The notes: generated from the sequence alone by a model not told the origin. 64,000 nt of DNA from Methylophaga sp. (GCA_011053005.1 DRHW01000004.1:124001-188000); one strand, 5' to 3'; shown: positions 42,253-51,267, counted from the stretch's first letter. A program made the numbers and translations.

Positions 42253-42285
42253 AGAGGCCAGTTTTTAGCTGGCCTCTTTTGTTTT
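42253..42285 (+). terminator. Terminator between mxaI and mxaR
   Basis: A 9-bp stem, AGAGGCCAG (42253-42261) with CTGGCCTCT (42269-42277), loop of seven, then TTT and GTTTT. It lies between the highly expressed structural genes and the accessory genes, so it probably lowers expression of mxaRSACKL relative to mxaFJGI. Confidence 0.88.
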
Positions 42286-42307
42286 ATCCCCCATAAAGCT
42301 GGTTCCT

Positions 42308-43333
42308 ATGATTCAAAATACCGATAGTCTATTACTCGATTGGCAACAAAAAGCGATTCAATTACAGGCCAATATCAACCAAAGTATTGTAGGGCAAGAA
42401 CAAGCAATTGAAATGATTGTAGTAGCTATATTTTGTCGTGGTCATATTTTGCTTGAAGGTGATGTAGGCGTAGGTAAAACAACATTACTTAAAGCAACGG
42501 CAGAAAGTTTAGGTGGTCACTTTGAGCGTATCGAAGGCACTATTGATTTAATGCCGCACGATTTAGTTTATTACACACATATTAGTAGTGATGGTAAACC
42601 AGCAGTAAGTGAAGGTCCCTTACTCAAACATGGCGAAGATTTATCGATATTTTTCTTTAATGAAATCAATCGATCTCGACCACAAGTACATTCTTTATTA
42701 TTACGCGTAATGGCAGAACGCAGTGTCAGCGCATTTAATAAAACATTCAAATTTCCTCATCTACAAGTGTTTGCTGATCGTAATGGCCTTGAAAAAGATG
42801 AAACCTTTGAGTTGCCAGCTGCGGCACGTGATCGTTTTATGATGGAGCTACATATTGGTCAGCCTAAAGTCGAAGCACAACTCAAAGACTTAATGTTTAA
42901 TACGCGCTATCACGATTCAGATAAATTAATTGATAGTAGCGATAAAGCAATATTACCGTATACCGAATTAAATGCGATCGCAGAAACGATTCAAACAACA
43001 ATTCATGCTAGTGACACGATTCAACATTATGGTTTTCAACTCGGTCAAGCATTACGAAATCCACATGAATTTAATATTTCAATCAGTGATGTTGATAGTG
43101 AAAAATTGATTTTAGGTGGCATGGGCCCACGAGGAATGAGCTATTTATCACGAGCCGCACGAACACATGCTTGGCTAAAAGGCCGCAACAGTATTATTCC
43201 TGAAGATTTTCATGCCGTTCTTCGCGTTATTAGCAAACATAGATTGTTTATCAATCCAATTTATAACTACAACAGCGAAGCGATCATTGAAGAGCTTATT
43301 AACGGCGTGTTGAACACCATTGCTTCACCATGA
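42308..43333 (+). CDS. mxaR: MxaR, MoxR-family AAA ATPase
   Basis: A 341-residue AAA+ ATPase with Walker A EGDVGVGKTT (50-59) and Walker B IFFFNEINRSRP. The family acts as chaperone or metal-insertion machinery with VWA-domain partners; in mxa clusters it is linked to calcium insertion into methanol dehydrogenase. It overlaps mxaS by four bases. Residues after about 200 carry the lid domain. Confidence 0.93.
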   Translation: MIQNTDSLLLDWQQKAIQLQANINQSIVGQEQAIEMIVVAIFCRGHILLEGDVGVGKTTLLKATAESLGGHFERIEGTIDLMPHDLVYYTHISSDGKPAVSEGPLLKHGEDLSIFFFNEINRSRPQVHSLLLRVMAERSVSAFNKTFKFPHLQVFADRNGLEKDETFELPAAARDRFMMELHIGQPKVEAQLKDLMFNTRYHDSDKLIDSSDKAILPYTELNAIAETIQTTIHASDTIQHYGFQLGQALRNPHEFNISISDVDSEKLILGGMGPRGMSYLSRAARTHAWLKGRNSIIPEDFHAVLRVISKHRLFINPIYNYNSEAIIEELINGVLNTIASP

Positions 43334-44151
43334 TTTCAGCACCTCTTTTTGATTATAAAACGCCGTTTGTATTAAATGCATTGGCGGATGGCGAACATAA
43401 AAGTAAGCGTCAAGGTTTAGGCAGTGACTTTTATAAAAAATCATATTTTCTTTCTGAACCTAATCCCGCTCGTATTGATTTAGCCAGTAGCTTAACCGAT
43501 CCGTTTGAATCACTTTATGTCAAAAGCTATCGTCAACGTAGCCAACTCAATGTCCTGACTTTAATTGATGGTTCTAGCTCAATGTCTATCGCTAATAAGC
43601 CTGAATTAATCAGTGAATTTGAGAGCAGTATTGCCGCCTCAGTTTCAGCTAGATCTGATAATTATGCTGCTTATTTATTGAGTAGCAAAATTAAAGCACT
43701 CAGCGAAACTCAGACTGATAACTCACTGATTTATGAGCATTTTTCGCAGATCAATCATCATGATGTTGCTTCATCGTTTAACGATTTGGAAAGGCTGTTG
43801 CCTGAACGGCGTTCAATGATATTTCTGATTTCTGACTTTCACTGGTCGACTGCAACGATTAAACGCATTTTTGATAAATTATCAGGCCATTATGTCGTGC
43901 CAATTGTGCTTCGTTGTTCAGCTGAATACGAAGCCTATAAATTATGGCGCTTTGTACAAATACAGGATGCAGAAACAGGTGAAAATCGATTGATATTTGT
44001 GACACCTAATCAAAAGCAGCAAATTGATAATGCGTTTATAACTCGGAAAACAGCATTAAATAAGATTTTCCAACAGTTTTCATGTCGGCCACTGTGGGCG
44101 GTTGATGTTTTTAATATTAATGATCTAAGAGCCTTTTTCCATGGTGTTTAG
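43330..44151 (+). CDS. mxaS: MxaS, DUF58/VWA-like protein
   Basis: A 273-residue cytoplasmic protein with an N-terminal basic region and a VWA-like domain whose metal-site motif reads IDGSSSMS (Asp-x-Ser-x-Ser type). Late ISDFHWS resembles the third metal-site element. MxaS proteins accompany the MxaR ATPase in all mxa clusters and are required for active calcium methanol dehydrogenase. It is translationally coupled to mxaR, and its end overlaps mxaA by 11 bases. Confidence 0.9.
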   Translation: MISAPLFDYKTPFVLNALADGEHKSKRQGLGSDFYKKSYFLSEPNPARIDLASSLTDPFESLYVKSYRQRSQLNVLTLIDGSSSMSIANKPELISEFESSIAASVSARSDNYAAYLLSSKIKALSETQTDNSLIYEHFSQINHHDVASSFNDLERLLPERRSMIFLISDFHWSTATIKRIFDKLSGHYVVPIVLRCSAEYEAYKLWRFVQIQDAETGENRLIFVTPNQKQQIDNAFITRKTALNKIFQQFSCRPLWAVDVFNINDLRAFFHGV

Positions 44152-45088
44152 TCTAGCTTATCAACGCTTATCAGTATTATTGATGGCTGCTTTATTGGCT
44201 GCTTTATTGATCGTGTCAGCGTCTGTTTCTGCAGATATTAGAATCATTCAACAATCATTGGGAAGAGATTTTGGTGTACTTGTTGGGGATCAGATTGAGC
44301 ATAGCTACATCATAGCCGTACCGGCTGAATTTGAGCTATCCCCCGATTCATTACCAAGTAAAGGCGATCTGAATTATTGGCTTAAGTTATTGAGTGTCAA
44401 CGCTAATGAAATAGGCACTCAGAATGGCATTAAAAAATATAAGCTTGATATCGTATTTCAAACTTTTTATGCCCCTTTAGATGTTAGGGTATTATCAACA
44501 CCTGAAATGGATATCACGTTTCACGCTGGTGACAAACAACAAAAAATAAGCCTGCCAGCATGGCGATTTAGCATGTCGCCTTTAAAAGAAACGGCGCCTG
44601 TTTCATCAAAATCTGGTGAGTCAGCTCGCCCATTCATGAAACCTGATCTACCTATTATCGCGATTAATACACAAAGACAGACTTTAACGGTTTATTTGTT
44701 AACTTTAGCTGTCGTGATTATGGCTTTTATATGGTTAGTGTTGAGCGGCAAGGTGTTTAGTTTTGCTTGCTCGCCATTTCAGTTAGCGATAAAACAGATT
44801 AAAAAATCAAAGTCTAAGCAAGACAAGGCCAATGTGAGTCAAGCTATATATGAAGTGCATCAAGCATTTAATAGTGTTGCCAAACAGGCTATATTTTCAC
44901 ATCAGATCGATGCATTTATCGCTACATTTCCGGAATTTAGTCGCTATAAACAACAAATTATTGAGTTTTATGACTTATCAATGAATGTGTTATACGGCGA
45001 AACCCAAGCAAAACCAGAACATTTTCAGCAACTTTTAAGCTTATGTCGAACAATGGCTAAGGCTGAAAAATTAGCGTTGAAAAAATAA
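44141..45088 (+). CDS. mxaA: MxaA, membrane-anchored periplasmic protein
   Basis: A 315-residue protein with an N-terminal signal/anchor (about 8-30), a periplasmic domain of about 150 residues, a second membrane helix (about 184-204) and a cytoplasmic helical tail. Position between mxaS and mxaC and overall architecture identify it as MxaA, implicated in calcium incorporation. Primary sequence is poorly conserved in this family, so the name rests largely on synteny. Confidence 0.85.
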   Translation: MVFSLAYQRLSVLLMAALLAALLIVSASVSADIRIIQQSLGRDFGVLVGDQIEHSYIIAVPAEFELSPDSLPSKGDLNYWLKLLSVNANEIGTQNGIKKYKLDIVFQTFYAPLDVRVLSTPEMDITFHAGDKQQKISLPAWRFSMSPLKETAPVSSKSGESARPFMKPDLPIIAINTQRQTLTVYLLTLAVVIMAFIWLVLSGKVFSFACSPFQLAIKQIKKSKSKQDKANVSQAIYEVHQAFNSVAKQAIFSHQIDAFIATFPEFSRYKQQIIEFYDLSMNVLYGETQAKPEHFQQLLSLCRTMAKAEKLALKK

Positions 45089-46065
45089 TGTCATTTTCAT
45101 TTAGCCAGCCATGGGTGCTCTATTTACTACCATTAGCGTTATTGCCTTTTTTTGTCAGTTTGTTTATGCAAAAACTAGCAAGTTGGAATGTGCTGGTTCC
45201 TCAAGCGAATAGTAGCCATTATTTAGATTGGTTCATCAAAATTATCGGCGTTATAGCTATCAGCAGTAGTATTTTGGGCCTGGCAGGTTTATATCAAATG
45301 GATAAATCAATTGAGCGTGTAGGAACGGGTGCACATGTCGTGTTTGTATTAGATCGTAGTGCGAGTATGAATGAAACCTTTGGTGGCAAAGTACCTGATG
45401 AACAAACACCAGCCAAAAGCCAAGTTGCGAGAGAGTTATTAGCAAAGTTTGTTGATGAACGTCCACACGATTTATTCGGTGTGGTGGGTTTTAGCACCCA
45501 GCCTTTTTTTATGAGCCCACTTACCGAACATAAGTCGGCAACACAAGCAGCGATTAATAGTTTGGAAAGTCCAGGCCTTGCTTTTACCAATGTATACAAA
45601 GGTCTAGCAATGGGCTTGAATTATTTTAAAGATAAAGCACAAACAGGCTCGCGAGTCATTGTACTGGTTTCAGATGGTGCAGCTACTTTAGATCATCGTT
45701 CTCAAAAGGCATTACGTGAATGGTTTCAACGCTATCAAACCAATTTGTATTGGTTCTTTTTACGTACTAAAAATGGGACTGCTATTAGCAGTATTCCCGA
45801 AACGAGTAGTGATGATAATCCTAGAATAATGCCTGAGCGTTATTTAGATAAGTTTTTTAAATCTTTAGCGATTCCATATCGTTCATTTGAAGTCGATACG
45901 CCCGAATCATTGCAAGCGGCTATTTCGGAATTAGATGCATTAGAAAGTACACCGCTGACCTATAAAGAACTGATTCCAAGAAAGAGCTATGCCAGTTTAT
46001 GTTATTTAATTGCACTGTTATCGGTGCTCATTTTAAGCGGTGTGAAAGCATTGGAGGCCAGATAA
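45088..46065 (+). CDS. mxaC: MxaC, VWA-domain membrane protein
   Basis: A 325-residue protein with two N-terminal membrane helices (about 10-27, 48-68), a periplasmic VWA domain with an intact metal site (VFVLDRSASMNET; later LVSDGAATLD), and a C-terminal helix (about 304-320). VWA proteins of this BatA-like layout pair with MoxR ATPases. It shares one base with the mxaA stop and one to three bases with mxaK. Confidence 0.9.
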   Translation: MSFSFSQPWVLYLLPLALLPFFVSLFMQKLASWNVLVPQANSSHYLDWFIKIIGVIAISSSILGLAGLYQMDKSIERVGTGAHVVFVLDRSASMNETFGGKVPDEQTPAKSQVARELLAKFVDERPHDLFGVVGFSTQPFFMSPLTEHKSATQAAINSLESPGLAFTNVYKGLAMGLNYFKDKAQTGSRVIVLVSDGAATLDHRSQKALREWFQRYQTNLYWFFLRTKNGTAISSIPETSSDDNPRIMPERYLDKFFKSLAIPYRSFEVDTPESLQAAISELDALESTPLTYKELIPRKSYASLCYLIALLSVLILSGVKALEAR

Positions 46066-46634
46066 TGTCTATAAGCCGAAATAATTGGCGCTTATTTGTA
46101 GCCACTATAACGATACTTTTGTTCATCGCTTTAGCATGGGCAATGAATAGCTTATGGCATGAAAACAAGATTAATCAACAACTTGATTTACTAGCGAAAG
46201 GCGAGTTTATTGATAAAGCTGAATTAGACTTAACGAGTATTGAAGTATTACTTAGCTATGCAGCATTACAATATAAATTGCAGTTATATGATCAAGCAGT
46301 AGAAGCCTACAGCCAAGCAGAACCGCTAGCTAATCATCAACAATTGACTCAGATTTATTACAACTTAGGTAATATTCATTTATCTCAAGCGATTGAATTT
46401 GGGCAACATGTTAAAGTCGATCGTGCCGTGACGATGGCAGATGTGGCAAAGGATTATTATCGATCAACCTTAGTTAATCAGCCTGATTTCTGGGATGCAA
46501 AATATAATTATGAAGCTGCACAGCGTTTGTCTCGTGACTTACCGTTAGGTGATTTGGTCGAGAATGACGATACGCAAGAGAGCAGCACTGAATTATGGTC
46601 AGCAATGCCTGGTTTTCCAATTGGTTTACCTTAA
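46065..46634 (+). CDS. mxaK: MxaK, TPR-like membrane protein
   Basis: A 189-residue protein with one N-terminal membrane helix (about 12-30) and a periplasmic helical region with TPR character (YAALQYKLQLYDQAVEAYSQ). The ATG at 46065 overlaps the mxaC stop and has GGAGG eight bases upstream; the longer in-frame ATG at 45999 lies inside mxaC. In mxa clusters MxaK is needed for calcium insertion. The name rests on synteny plus architecture. Confidence 0.88.
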   Translation: MSISRNNWRLFVATITILLFIALAWAMNSLWHENKINQQLDLLAKGEFIDKAELDLTSIEVLLSYAALQYKLQLYDQAVEAYSQAEPLANHQQLTQIYYNLGNIHLSQAIEFGQHVKVDRAVTMADVAKDYYRSTLVNQPDFWDAKYNYEAAQRLSRDLPLGDLVENDDTQESSTELWSAMPGFPIGLP

Positions 46635-46643
46635 GGTTATTTG

Positions 46644-47603
46644 ATGAAGTCTTTATATAGTTTGCTGGCTGCGGCTTTATTATTTGTCATGGCTATTTTT
46701 TTGCCATTATTGCCATTTCCTAGCACGCAATACGATTATTTTTTAATGGTCGATATCTCACGCAGTATGAATGTGCAGGATTATCAAGATGACAGTGGCC
46801 AAGCAATCAGCCGGCTAGATAAAGTCAAAGCCGATATGTTGACAGTAATTAGGCAATTACCTTGTGGTTCTCGGGTTGGTCTTGGTGTCTTTGCTGAACG
46901 TATGCCAACGATGATCCATAGCCCTATCGAAGTATGCAGTGATTATCCAGAACTACAGCAAAGTATTAGCCACTTAGATTGGCGTATGGGATGGGTGGCA
47001 GATAGTAAAATTATTCAGGCTTTATATAACACCCTAAAATTAGTACGTCAGGTAAAGTTAGCGGATAGCACATTGGTCTTTTTTACTGATGGTCAAGAAG
47101 CACCACCAATGAATATGCGTTATGCACCGAGTTTTGATGATGTTCAAATAGAAGCCGAAGGTGTCAAACTTAAGCCCATTAAAGGGATTATTATTGGTAC
47201 TGGTCAACTAAGTTTGAGTCGTATTCCTAAATACGATGAAGAGGGTAATCAGATTGGTTTTTATACAGCTGAAGATGTGCCACATCATTCTTCATTTGGT
47301 CAGCCAGAAGATCCTACTAAAATTCAAGGCTATGTACCTAGAAATGCGCCGTGGGGCAATGTTAGTAAAGAGGGAACCGAGCATTTATCGAGTGTAAAAG
47401 AGAAATACTTACAAGAACTCGGCGAAAAAACGGGGCTGAAATACCATCATTTACAATCATCAGCCGAATTACTGGCAGCACTTAAAGATAAAGATTTTGC
47501 TATCAGTAATATTCAGTTGACTGATTTACGTTATATTCCAGCTGGTTTAGCGTTATTACTCTTATTATTCGTGTATTTTCCTATTCGATTATTTAGACGT
47601 TGA
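46644..47603 (+). CDS. mxaL: MxaL, VWA-domain membrane protein
   Basis: A 319-residue protein with an N-terminal membrane helix (about 5-22), a periplasmic VWA domain (DYFLMVDISRSMNVQDY metal site; VFFTDGQEAPP) and a C-terminal membrane helix (about 296-314). It is the second VWA partner of the MxaR/MxaC machinery. The ATG at 46644 is preferred over the adjoining TTG. It ends two bases from the convergent response regulator gene. Confidence 0.9.
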   Translation: MKSLYSLLAAALLFVMAIFLPLLPFPSTQYDYFLMVDISRSMNVQDYQDDSGQAISRLDKVKADMLTVIRQLPCGSRVGLGVFAERMPTMIHSPIEVCSDYPELQQSISHLDWRMGWVADSKIIQALYNTLKLVRQVKLADSTLVFFTDGQEAPPMNMRYAPSFDDVQIEAEGVKLKPIKGIIIGTGQLSLSRIPKYDEEGNQIGFYTAEDVPHHSSFGQPEDPTKIQGYVPRNAPWGNVSKEGTEHLSSVKEKYLQELGEKTGLKYHHLQSSAELLAALKDKDFAISNIQLTDLRYIPAGLALLLLLFVYFPIRLFRR

Positions 47604-47604
47604 A

Positions 47605-48255
47605 TTAATGATTAGGCGGTGTGATTAAACCAATTTTTTGAGCAAGAAAAATAATATCCACCAATTTTGTGGTATCTAATTTTCGCATCATATTTGTTTT
47701 GTAATTAGAAACGGTTTTAGGTGATAGCGATAAGCCCTTCGACATTTCTTCAATGCTCATTCCCTTTGCCAACATATTAAATATTGCAAACTCTTGGTGA
47801 GATAAAGCGCGTAATTTTTGATCTGTTTTTAAGTGCTTTTCCATTGCAATCGAATAAGCAATATCAGGTGCGAGATAGTGATTTTTATCCGCTACTGATT
47901 TCACCGCATCAATAAAAACATCAGATGAACATGACTTAGTAATGTAACCGATCGCACCGAGCTCCATTGCACGCATCGCTAAGGTTGTTTCATCGTGCAT
48001 ACTGCACACTAAAACACGGGCATTTTTACTGTGAAGACAAATACGGTGAATACACTCTAAGCCACTTTTTCCCGGCATGGTGAGATCAACAATACACACA
48101 TCTGGTTGAAGTTTAACAAACGCTTTATAGCCTTCATCAGCATTATCTGCTTGTCCGATGACATCAAAACCCGCCGATTCAAGTAGCCTTTGATAACCTT
48201 CTCTTAGAATAGTGTGATCATCTATTAATAATATTGAAGTACGAGGATTGCTCAT
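47605..48255 (-). CDS. NarL-family response regulator (MxaB-like)
   Basis: A 216-residue regulator with receiver phospho-acceptor Asp57 (VCIVDLTMPG), conserved Lys near 106 (YITKSCS) and a LuxR-type HTH (about 150-210, LSHQEFAIFNMLAKGMS). It resembles moxX in layout and in the HTH, suggesting an old duplication of the system. MxaB of Methylobacterium is also a NarL-type regulator in the mxa region, so this is a candidate for that role. It is partnered with the kinase just upstream and convergent with mxaL. Confidence 0.82.
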   Translation of the reverse strand: MSNPRTSILLIDDHTILREGYQRLLESAGFDVIGQADNADEGYKAFVKLQPDVCIVDLTMPGKSGLECIHRICLHSKNARVLVCSMHDETTLAMRAMELGAIGYITKSCSSDVFIDAVKSVADKNHYLAPDIAYSIAMEKHLKTDQKLRALSHQEFAIFNMLAKGMSIEEMSKGLSLSPKTVSNYKTNMMRKLDTTKLVDIIFLAQKIGLITPPNH

Positions 48256-48279
48256 AGTGCTGCCTTTCTTAAAAAGTGG

Positions 48280-49239
48280 TTATAAAGGAATATTGATTTT
48301 TAAGCGTGAACCTTGCGGCTCAGCATTACTGATAGAAAGCTGGCCTGATAATGCGGTTATTCGCTCACGCATACCAATCAGTCCTATCCCCATTGATAAA
48401 TCATTCACAGGTTTAAAACCTACACCATCATCTTGGATGATTAATAGCACTTCGTAATGAATGCCATCTTCAGCATGGGTGTACAAATCAATATTTATAT
48501 TACTCGCATGTGCATGTTTAACGATGTTGGAAAGTGCTTCTTGCAGACAGCGGTACACCGTCAAAGCAACATCATAATTAACCAATTCATCATGAACCTT
48601 GCTTGAAAGTATCAGCTCATAACTTGGAAACGAAACGAGCCATTGTGATGCAAGTGACTCGATACTTGCAGACAGGCCAACCGACTGTAAATTGGGGGGC
48701 TTAATGCTTTGAAGCTGAGAGCGCGTCACTTCAATAAGAAAACTCGCACTGGTTTGAACTGTTTTCAGAATAGGTAAGATCTTGTCATCACCCTGTGCGT
48801 ATTTGCAGGCAACAGCAAGATTCACATCGATGGCGGCAAGATGTTGGCCAAAAACATCATGTAATTCAGTCGCTAAATCGTTTCGTTCGGCTTCCCTTAC
48901 TTGGGTGATATGTTTAATTAATTCACGGTTTTGTGCCAACAAGGTCACCACTTCAGTATTCTTGTTTTCGAGTGATGCTGATATCGCCATATTATTTTTT
49001 AAAGTGGTTTGTAGCACTCGGTAATGACGATGACTAAACCAACTTAAACAAATACTCAGTGCTAAAAAGCTAAAAATAAGCTCATCGAGCTGATAGTTTT
49101 CTTCTGGGTGAGCCCATTCCTGCCAAGCTTCAGCAAGCTCAAAATGAGCAGCAATAAAAAACACGCCGACAGTGATCACCATGATCAGCAAGATCTCTAG
49201 TTTTCTACTTGCTCTTTGAGATCGATTGTTTAACGACAT
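48280..49239 (-). CDS. NarL-class sensor histidine kinase
   Basis: A 319-residue kinase with two membrane helices (about 14-33 and 54-69) separated by a short periplasmic loop rich in acidic and tryptophan residues. It then has a coiled-coil (about 85-120), HisKA_3 with phospho-acceptor His127 (ATELHDVFGQ), and a HATPase domain (IQDDGVGFKP, GIGLIGMRER). No large sensor domain is visible, so it may sense membrane state or a small signal. It is cotranscribed with the response regulator 25 bases downstream. Confidence 0.85.
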   Translation of the reverse strand: MSLNNRSQRASRKLEILLIMVITVGVFFIAAHFELAEAWQEWAHPEENYQLDELIFSFLALSICLSWFSHRHYRVLQTTLKNNMAISASLENKNTEVVTLLAQNRELIKHITQVREAERNDLATELHDVFGQHLAAIDVNLAVACKYAQGDDKILPILKTVQTSASFLIEVTRSQLQSIKPPNLQSVGLSASIESLASQWLVSFPSYELILSSKVHDELVNYDVALTVYRCLQEALSNIVKHAHASNINIDLYTHAEDGIHYEVLLIIQDDGVGFKPVNDLSMGIGLIGMRERITALSGQLSISNAEPQGSRLKINIPL

Positions 49240-49331
49240 TTAGACTTTTCCCGAACGATAATCTGAATTTTAGTAAAAGGGGGATTATATAGGCTTTATT
49301 TTATTTTAATTACACGTTTGTGCGTAACAGC

Positions 49332-49355
49332 ATCACTCATATAGTTATGAGTGAT
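49332..49355. promoter_or_regulatory. Perfect 24-base dyad, candidate operator
   Basis: ATCACTCATA (49332-49341) and TATGAGTGAT (49346-49355) form a perfect 10-bp inverted repeat with a 4-base centre. It lies in the 201-base gap between the divergent histidine kinase and the small periplasmic protein gene, where no terminator is needed for either, and lacks a T-run. Confidence 0.6.
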
Positions 49356-49389
49356 AACTTCCCTAGTGCGTCAGTGCCGGATCCTCTAC

Positions 49390-49416
49390 TTGTAGATTTA
49401 TTGGTCTCTGTATGAT
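49390..49416 (+). promoter_or_regulatory. Candidate promoter for the mxaD-containing operon
   Basis: TTGTAG (49390-49395), a 15-base spacer and TATGAT (49411-49416) lie 25 bases before the start of the small periplasmic protein gene and 35 bases after the perfect dyad. Confidence 0.4.
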
Positions 49417-49440
49417 GATTATTTTTGAGAGAAATCAACC

Positions 49441-49767
49441 ATGAAAATATTAAAGAGAAGTTTAGCCCCGTTATTATTTGTTTTGTTATCAACTACCGCA
49501 TTTGCTAATTCATTAGTTGAGACACCGATGGATGAAACGACATTTGTAAAAACGTTTGCAGGTAAATCTGCTGATTTTGTTCGAGAAAGCCTAGGTGATC
49601 CTGAAACAATTTCAAGTAAAAAGAATGAAAGCGGCACGGTTGAATTTTGGCTTTATAAAGATATCGTCAAAATCGATAAAAAGGGCAAAACATTTAAATT
49701 TACCCAAATAGGTATTATCAACAATTATGTTGAAACCCTTGGTAACACTAACCGCACACCTAAATAA
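49441..49767 (+). CDS. Small periplasmic SmpA-like protein upstream of mxaD
   Basis: A 108-residue precursor with a Sec signal peptide (MKILKRSLAPLLFVLLSTTA, cleavage after FAN or AFA) and a mature domain of about 85 residues. The segment FAGKSADFVRESLGDPETIS resembles the SmpA/OmlA fold seen in BamE-like proteins. It has no cysteine and hence no lipobox. It lies 32 bases before mxaD and may be the equivalent of one of the uncharacterised mxa genes (mxaE/mxaH) near mxaD elsewhere, which I cannot confirm. Confidence 0.82.
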   Translation: MKILKRSLAPLLFVLLSTTAFANSLVETPMDETTFVKTFAGKSADFVRESLGDPETISSKKNESGTVEFWLYKDIVKIDKKGKTFKFTQIGIINNYVETLGNTNRTPK

Positions 49768-49799
49768 TCCACCATCAATAAGAAATTAGAGAACGATAA

Positions 49800-50324
49800 A
49801 TGAATGTAATCAAAAAACTATTAGCAGTATTGGGCCTTAGTCTAAGTTTAGTCGCCACTTCGGCGTTCGCTCATGGTCCTACACCGCAAAAAGTGGATGA
49901 AGAAATTATTATTAATGCTGATATGGCAACGGTGTGGAATAAAATTAAAGCCTTCGACAGCTTTGCTGAATGGCAGCCTGCCGTAGCTTCTATTGCGATG
50001 ACAGATCCAGATACACGCGTAGTAACACTTAAATCGGGTGGTGAATTTACCGATAGTTTAGATGAGGTTAATGAAGAAGAACACTATATTGGTTATCGTT
50101 TATTAGAAGAAAATGCAAAGATATTTCCGGTTAGTTTTTACACGATTAATATACAAGTAAGCGCTGAAGGCGACAAAAGCAAAGTCAGCTGGAGCGGTCG
50201 TTTTTATCGTGGCGACACCGGTAATTTCCCTGCTGAAAACTTAAATGATGATGCGGCTGTGAAAGCGATGACAGAGTATGCCAACTCTGGTTTAGCAGGT
50301 CTAAAAGCACTGGTTGAAAAGTAA
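49800..50324 (+). CDS. mxaD: MxaD, periplasmic SRPBCC-fold protein
   Basis: A 174-residue precursor with a signal peptide ending SAFA and a mature polyketide cyclase/START-like fold (EEIIINADMATVWNKIKAFD, FAEWQPAVASI). In Methylobacterium MxaD is periplasmic and improves electron transfer between methanol dehydrogenase and cytochrome cL. Here it is separated from mxaL by the two-component genes and belongs to its own three-gene unit. Its 3' end abuts the beta-propeller gene. Confidence 0.9.
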   Translation: MNVIKKLLAVLGLSLSLVATSAFAHGPTPQKVDEEIIINADMATVWNKIKAFDSFAEWQPAVASIAMTDPDTRVVTLKSGGEFTDSLDEVNEEEHYIGYRLLEENAKIFPVSFYTINIQVSAEGDKSKVSWSGRFYRGDTGNFPAENLNDDAAVKAMTEYANSGLAGLKALVEK

Positions 50325-50325
50325 G

Positions 50326-51267
50326 TTGAAGCGCCACGGACTGTATTTAGTTTATATGTTTCTGTTGTTATCGCCGAAGTTGGTTTATTCAACAGAGTTT
50401 TATATTAGCAGCCAAACGTCTAATGCAATATCACTGTTTAATTCAAACACCTTAGACATTGAACAATCCTTTGCAGTGCCAAAAGGCCCGGTTAATTTAT
50501 TGGTGAATGAAGACAAAGATGTTTTTTATATTTCACATCCAGAAAAAGGCGTCGTATCTGTTTTTGATCAAAAGACACGCCGTTTGTTACAAGAAATTGA
50601 AACAGGCGGACAACCTTTTGGTATGGCGTTAGATACTAAAAAACAAAAATTGTTTGTTACCGATTGGTCTCGTGATTCTGTGCTGGTTATCAACACCGTG
50701 TCATTTCAAGTCGTCGATATTTTAGCGGTAGGTAAAAGCCCAGCAGGCATAGCCATTGATACCGTTGGTAGAAAGGTGTTTGTTGCTAATCGTGAGAGTC
50801 ATACCTTAACGGTTTTAGATGCCGATAAACCGAGATTGATTGCACATATAGAGACAGGAAATAATCCTTATTCCGTGGTCTTTAATTCGCAAAAAAATCA
50901 ACTCTATGTTGGCTGCGTCAAAGAAAATTCAGTGACGGTCATTGATACAGAAAGTTATAAGGTGATAGCCAGTTTGCCTGTTAAAGCGCCTTATGGTTTT
51001 GCAATATCCAATGACGGTGAGCAGTTTTTTGTGACATCTCAAGCTGAAAATAAGTTAGTGGTATTTGATGCTAATACACTTGAGGCTACATCTAGAATCG
51101 CCACAGGTAAAATGCCAGAAAGCGTGGCATTGTCAGTAGATAATCAACGCGCTTTTGTGGTGAATTGGTTTAGCAATTCTATTTCGGTTATCGATCTTCA
51201 AACAAAGCAGCAAAGCAGTTTAGTCAAACTGAATAATGAATCACGGATGATTGTGAAGGCACAATAA
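50326..51267 (+). CDS. Periplasmic YVTN-type beta-propeller protein
   Basis: About 313 residues with an N-terminal signal sequence (hydrophobic LYLVYMFLLLSP, cleavage near VYS) and six to seven repeats of about 42 residues of the YVTN/PQQ-associated propeller type (FVTDWSRDSVLVINT, VFVANRESHTLTVLD, FVTSQAENKLVVFDA). The start is a TTG at 50326 (or 50314 inside mxaD), both with weak ribosome sites. A similar propeller family accompanies PQQ-dependent pathways, so a role beside methanol dehydrogenase is plausible but unproven. Confidence 0.83.
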   Translation: MKRHGLYLVYMFLLLSPKLVYSTEFYISSQTSNAISLFNSNTLDIEQSFAVPKGPVNLLVNEDKDVFYISHPEKGVVSVFDQKTRRLLQEIETGGQPFGMALDTKKQKLFVTDWSRDSVLVINTVSFQVVDILAVGKSPAGIAIDTVGRKVFVANRESHTLTVLDADKPRLIAHIETGNNPYSVVFNSQKNQLYVGCVKENSVTVIDTESYKVIASLPVKAPYGFAISNDGEQFFVTSQAENKLVVFDANTLEATSRIATGKMPESVALSVDNQRAFVVNWFSNSISVIDLQTKQQSSLVKLNNESRMIVKAQ

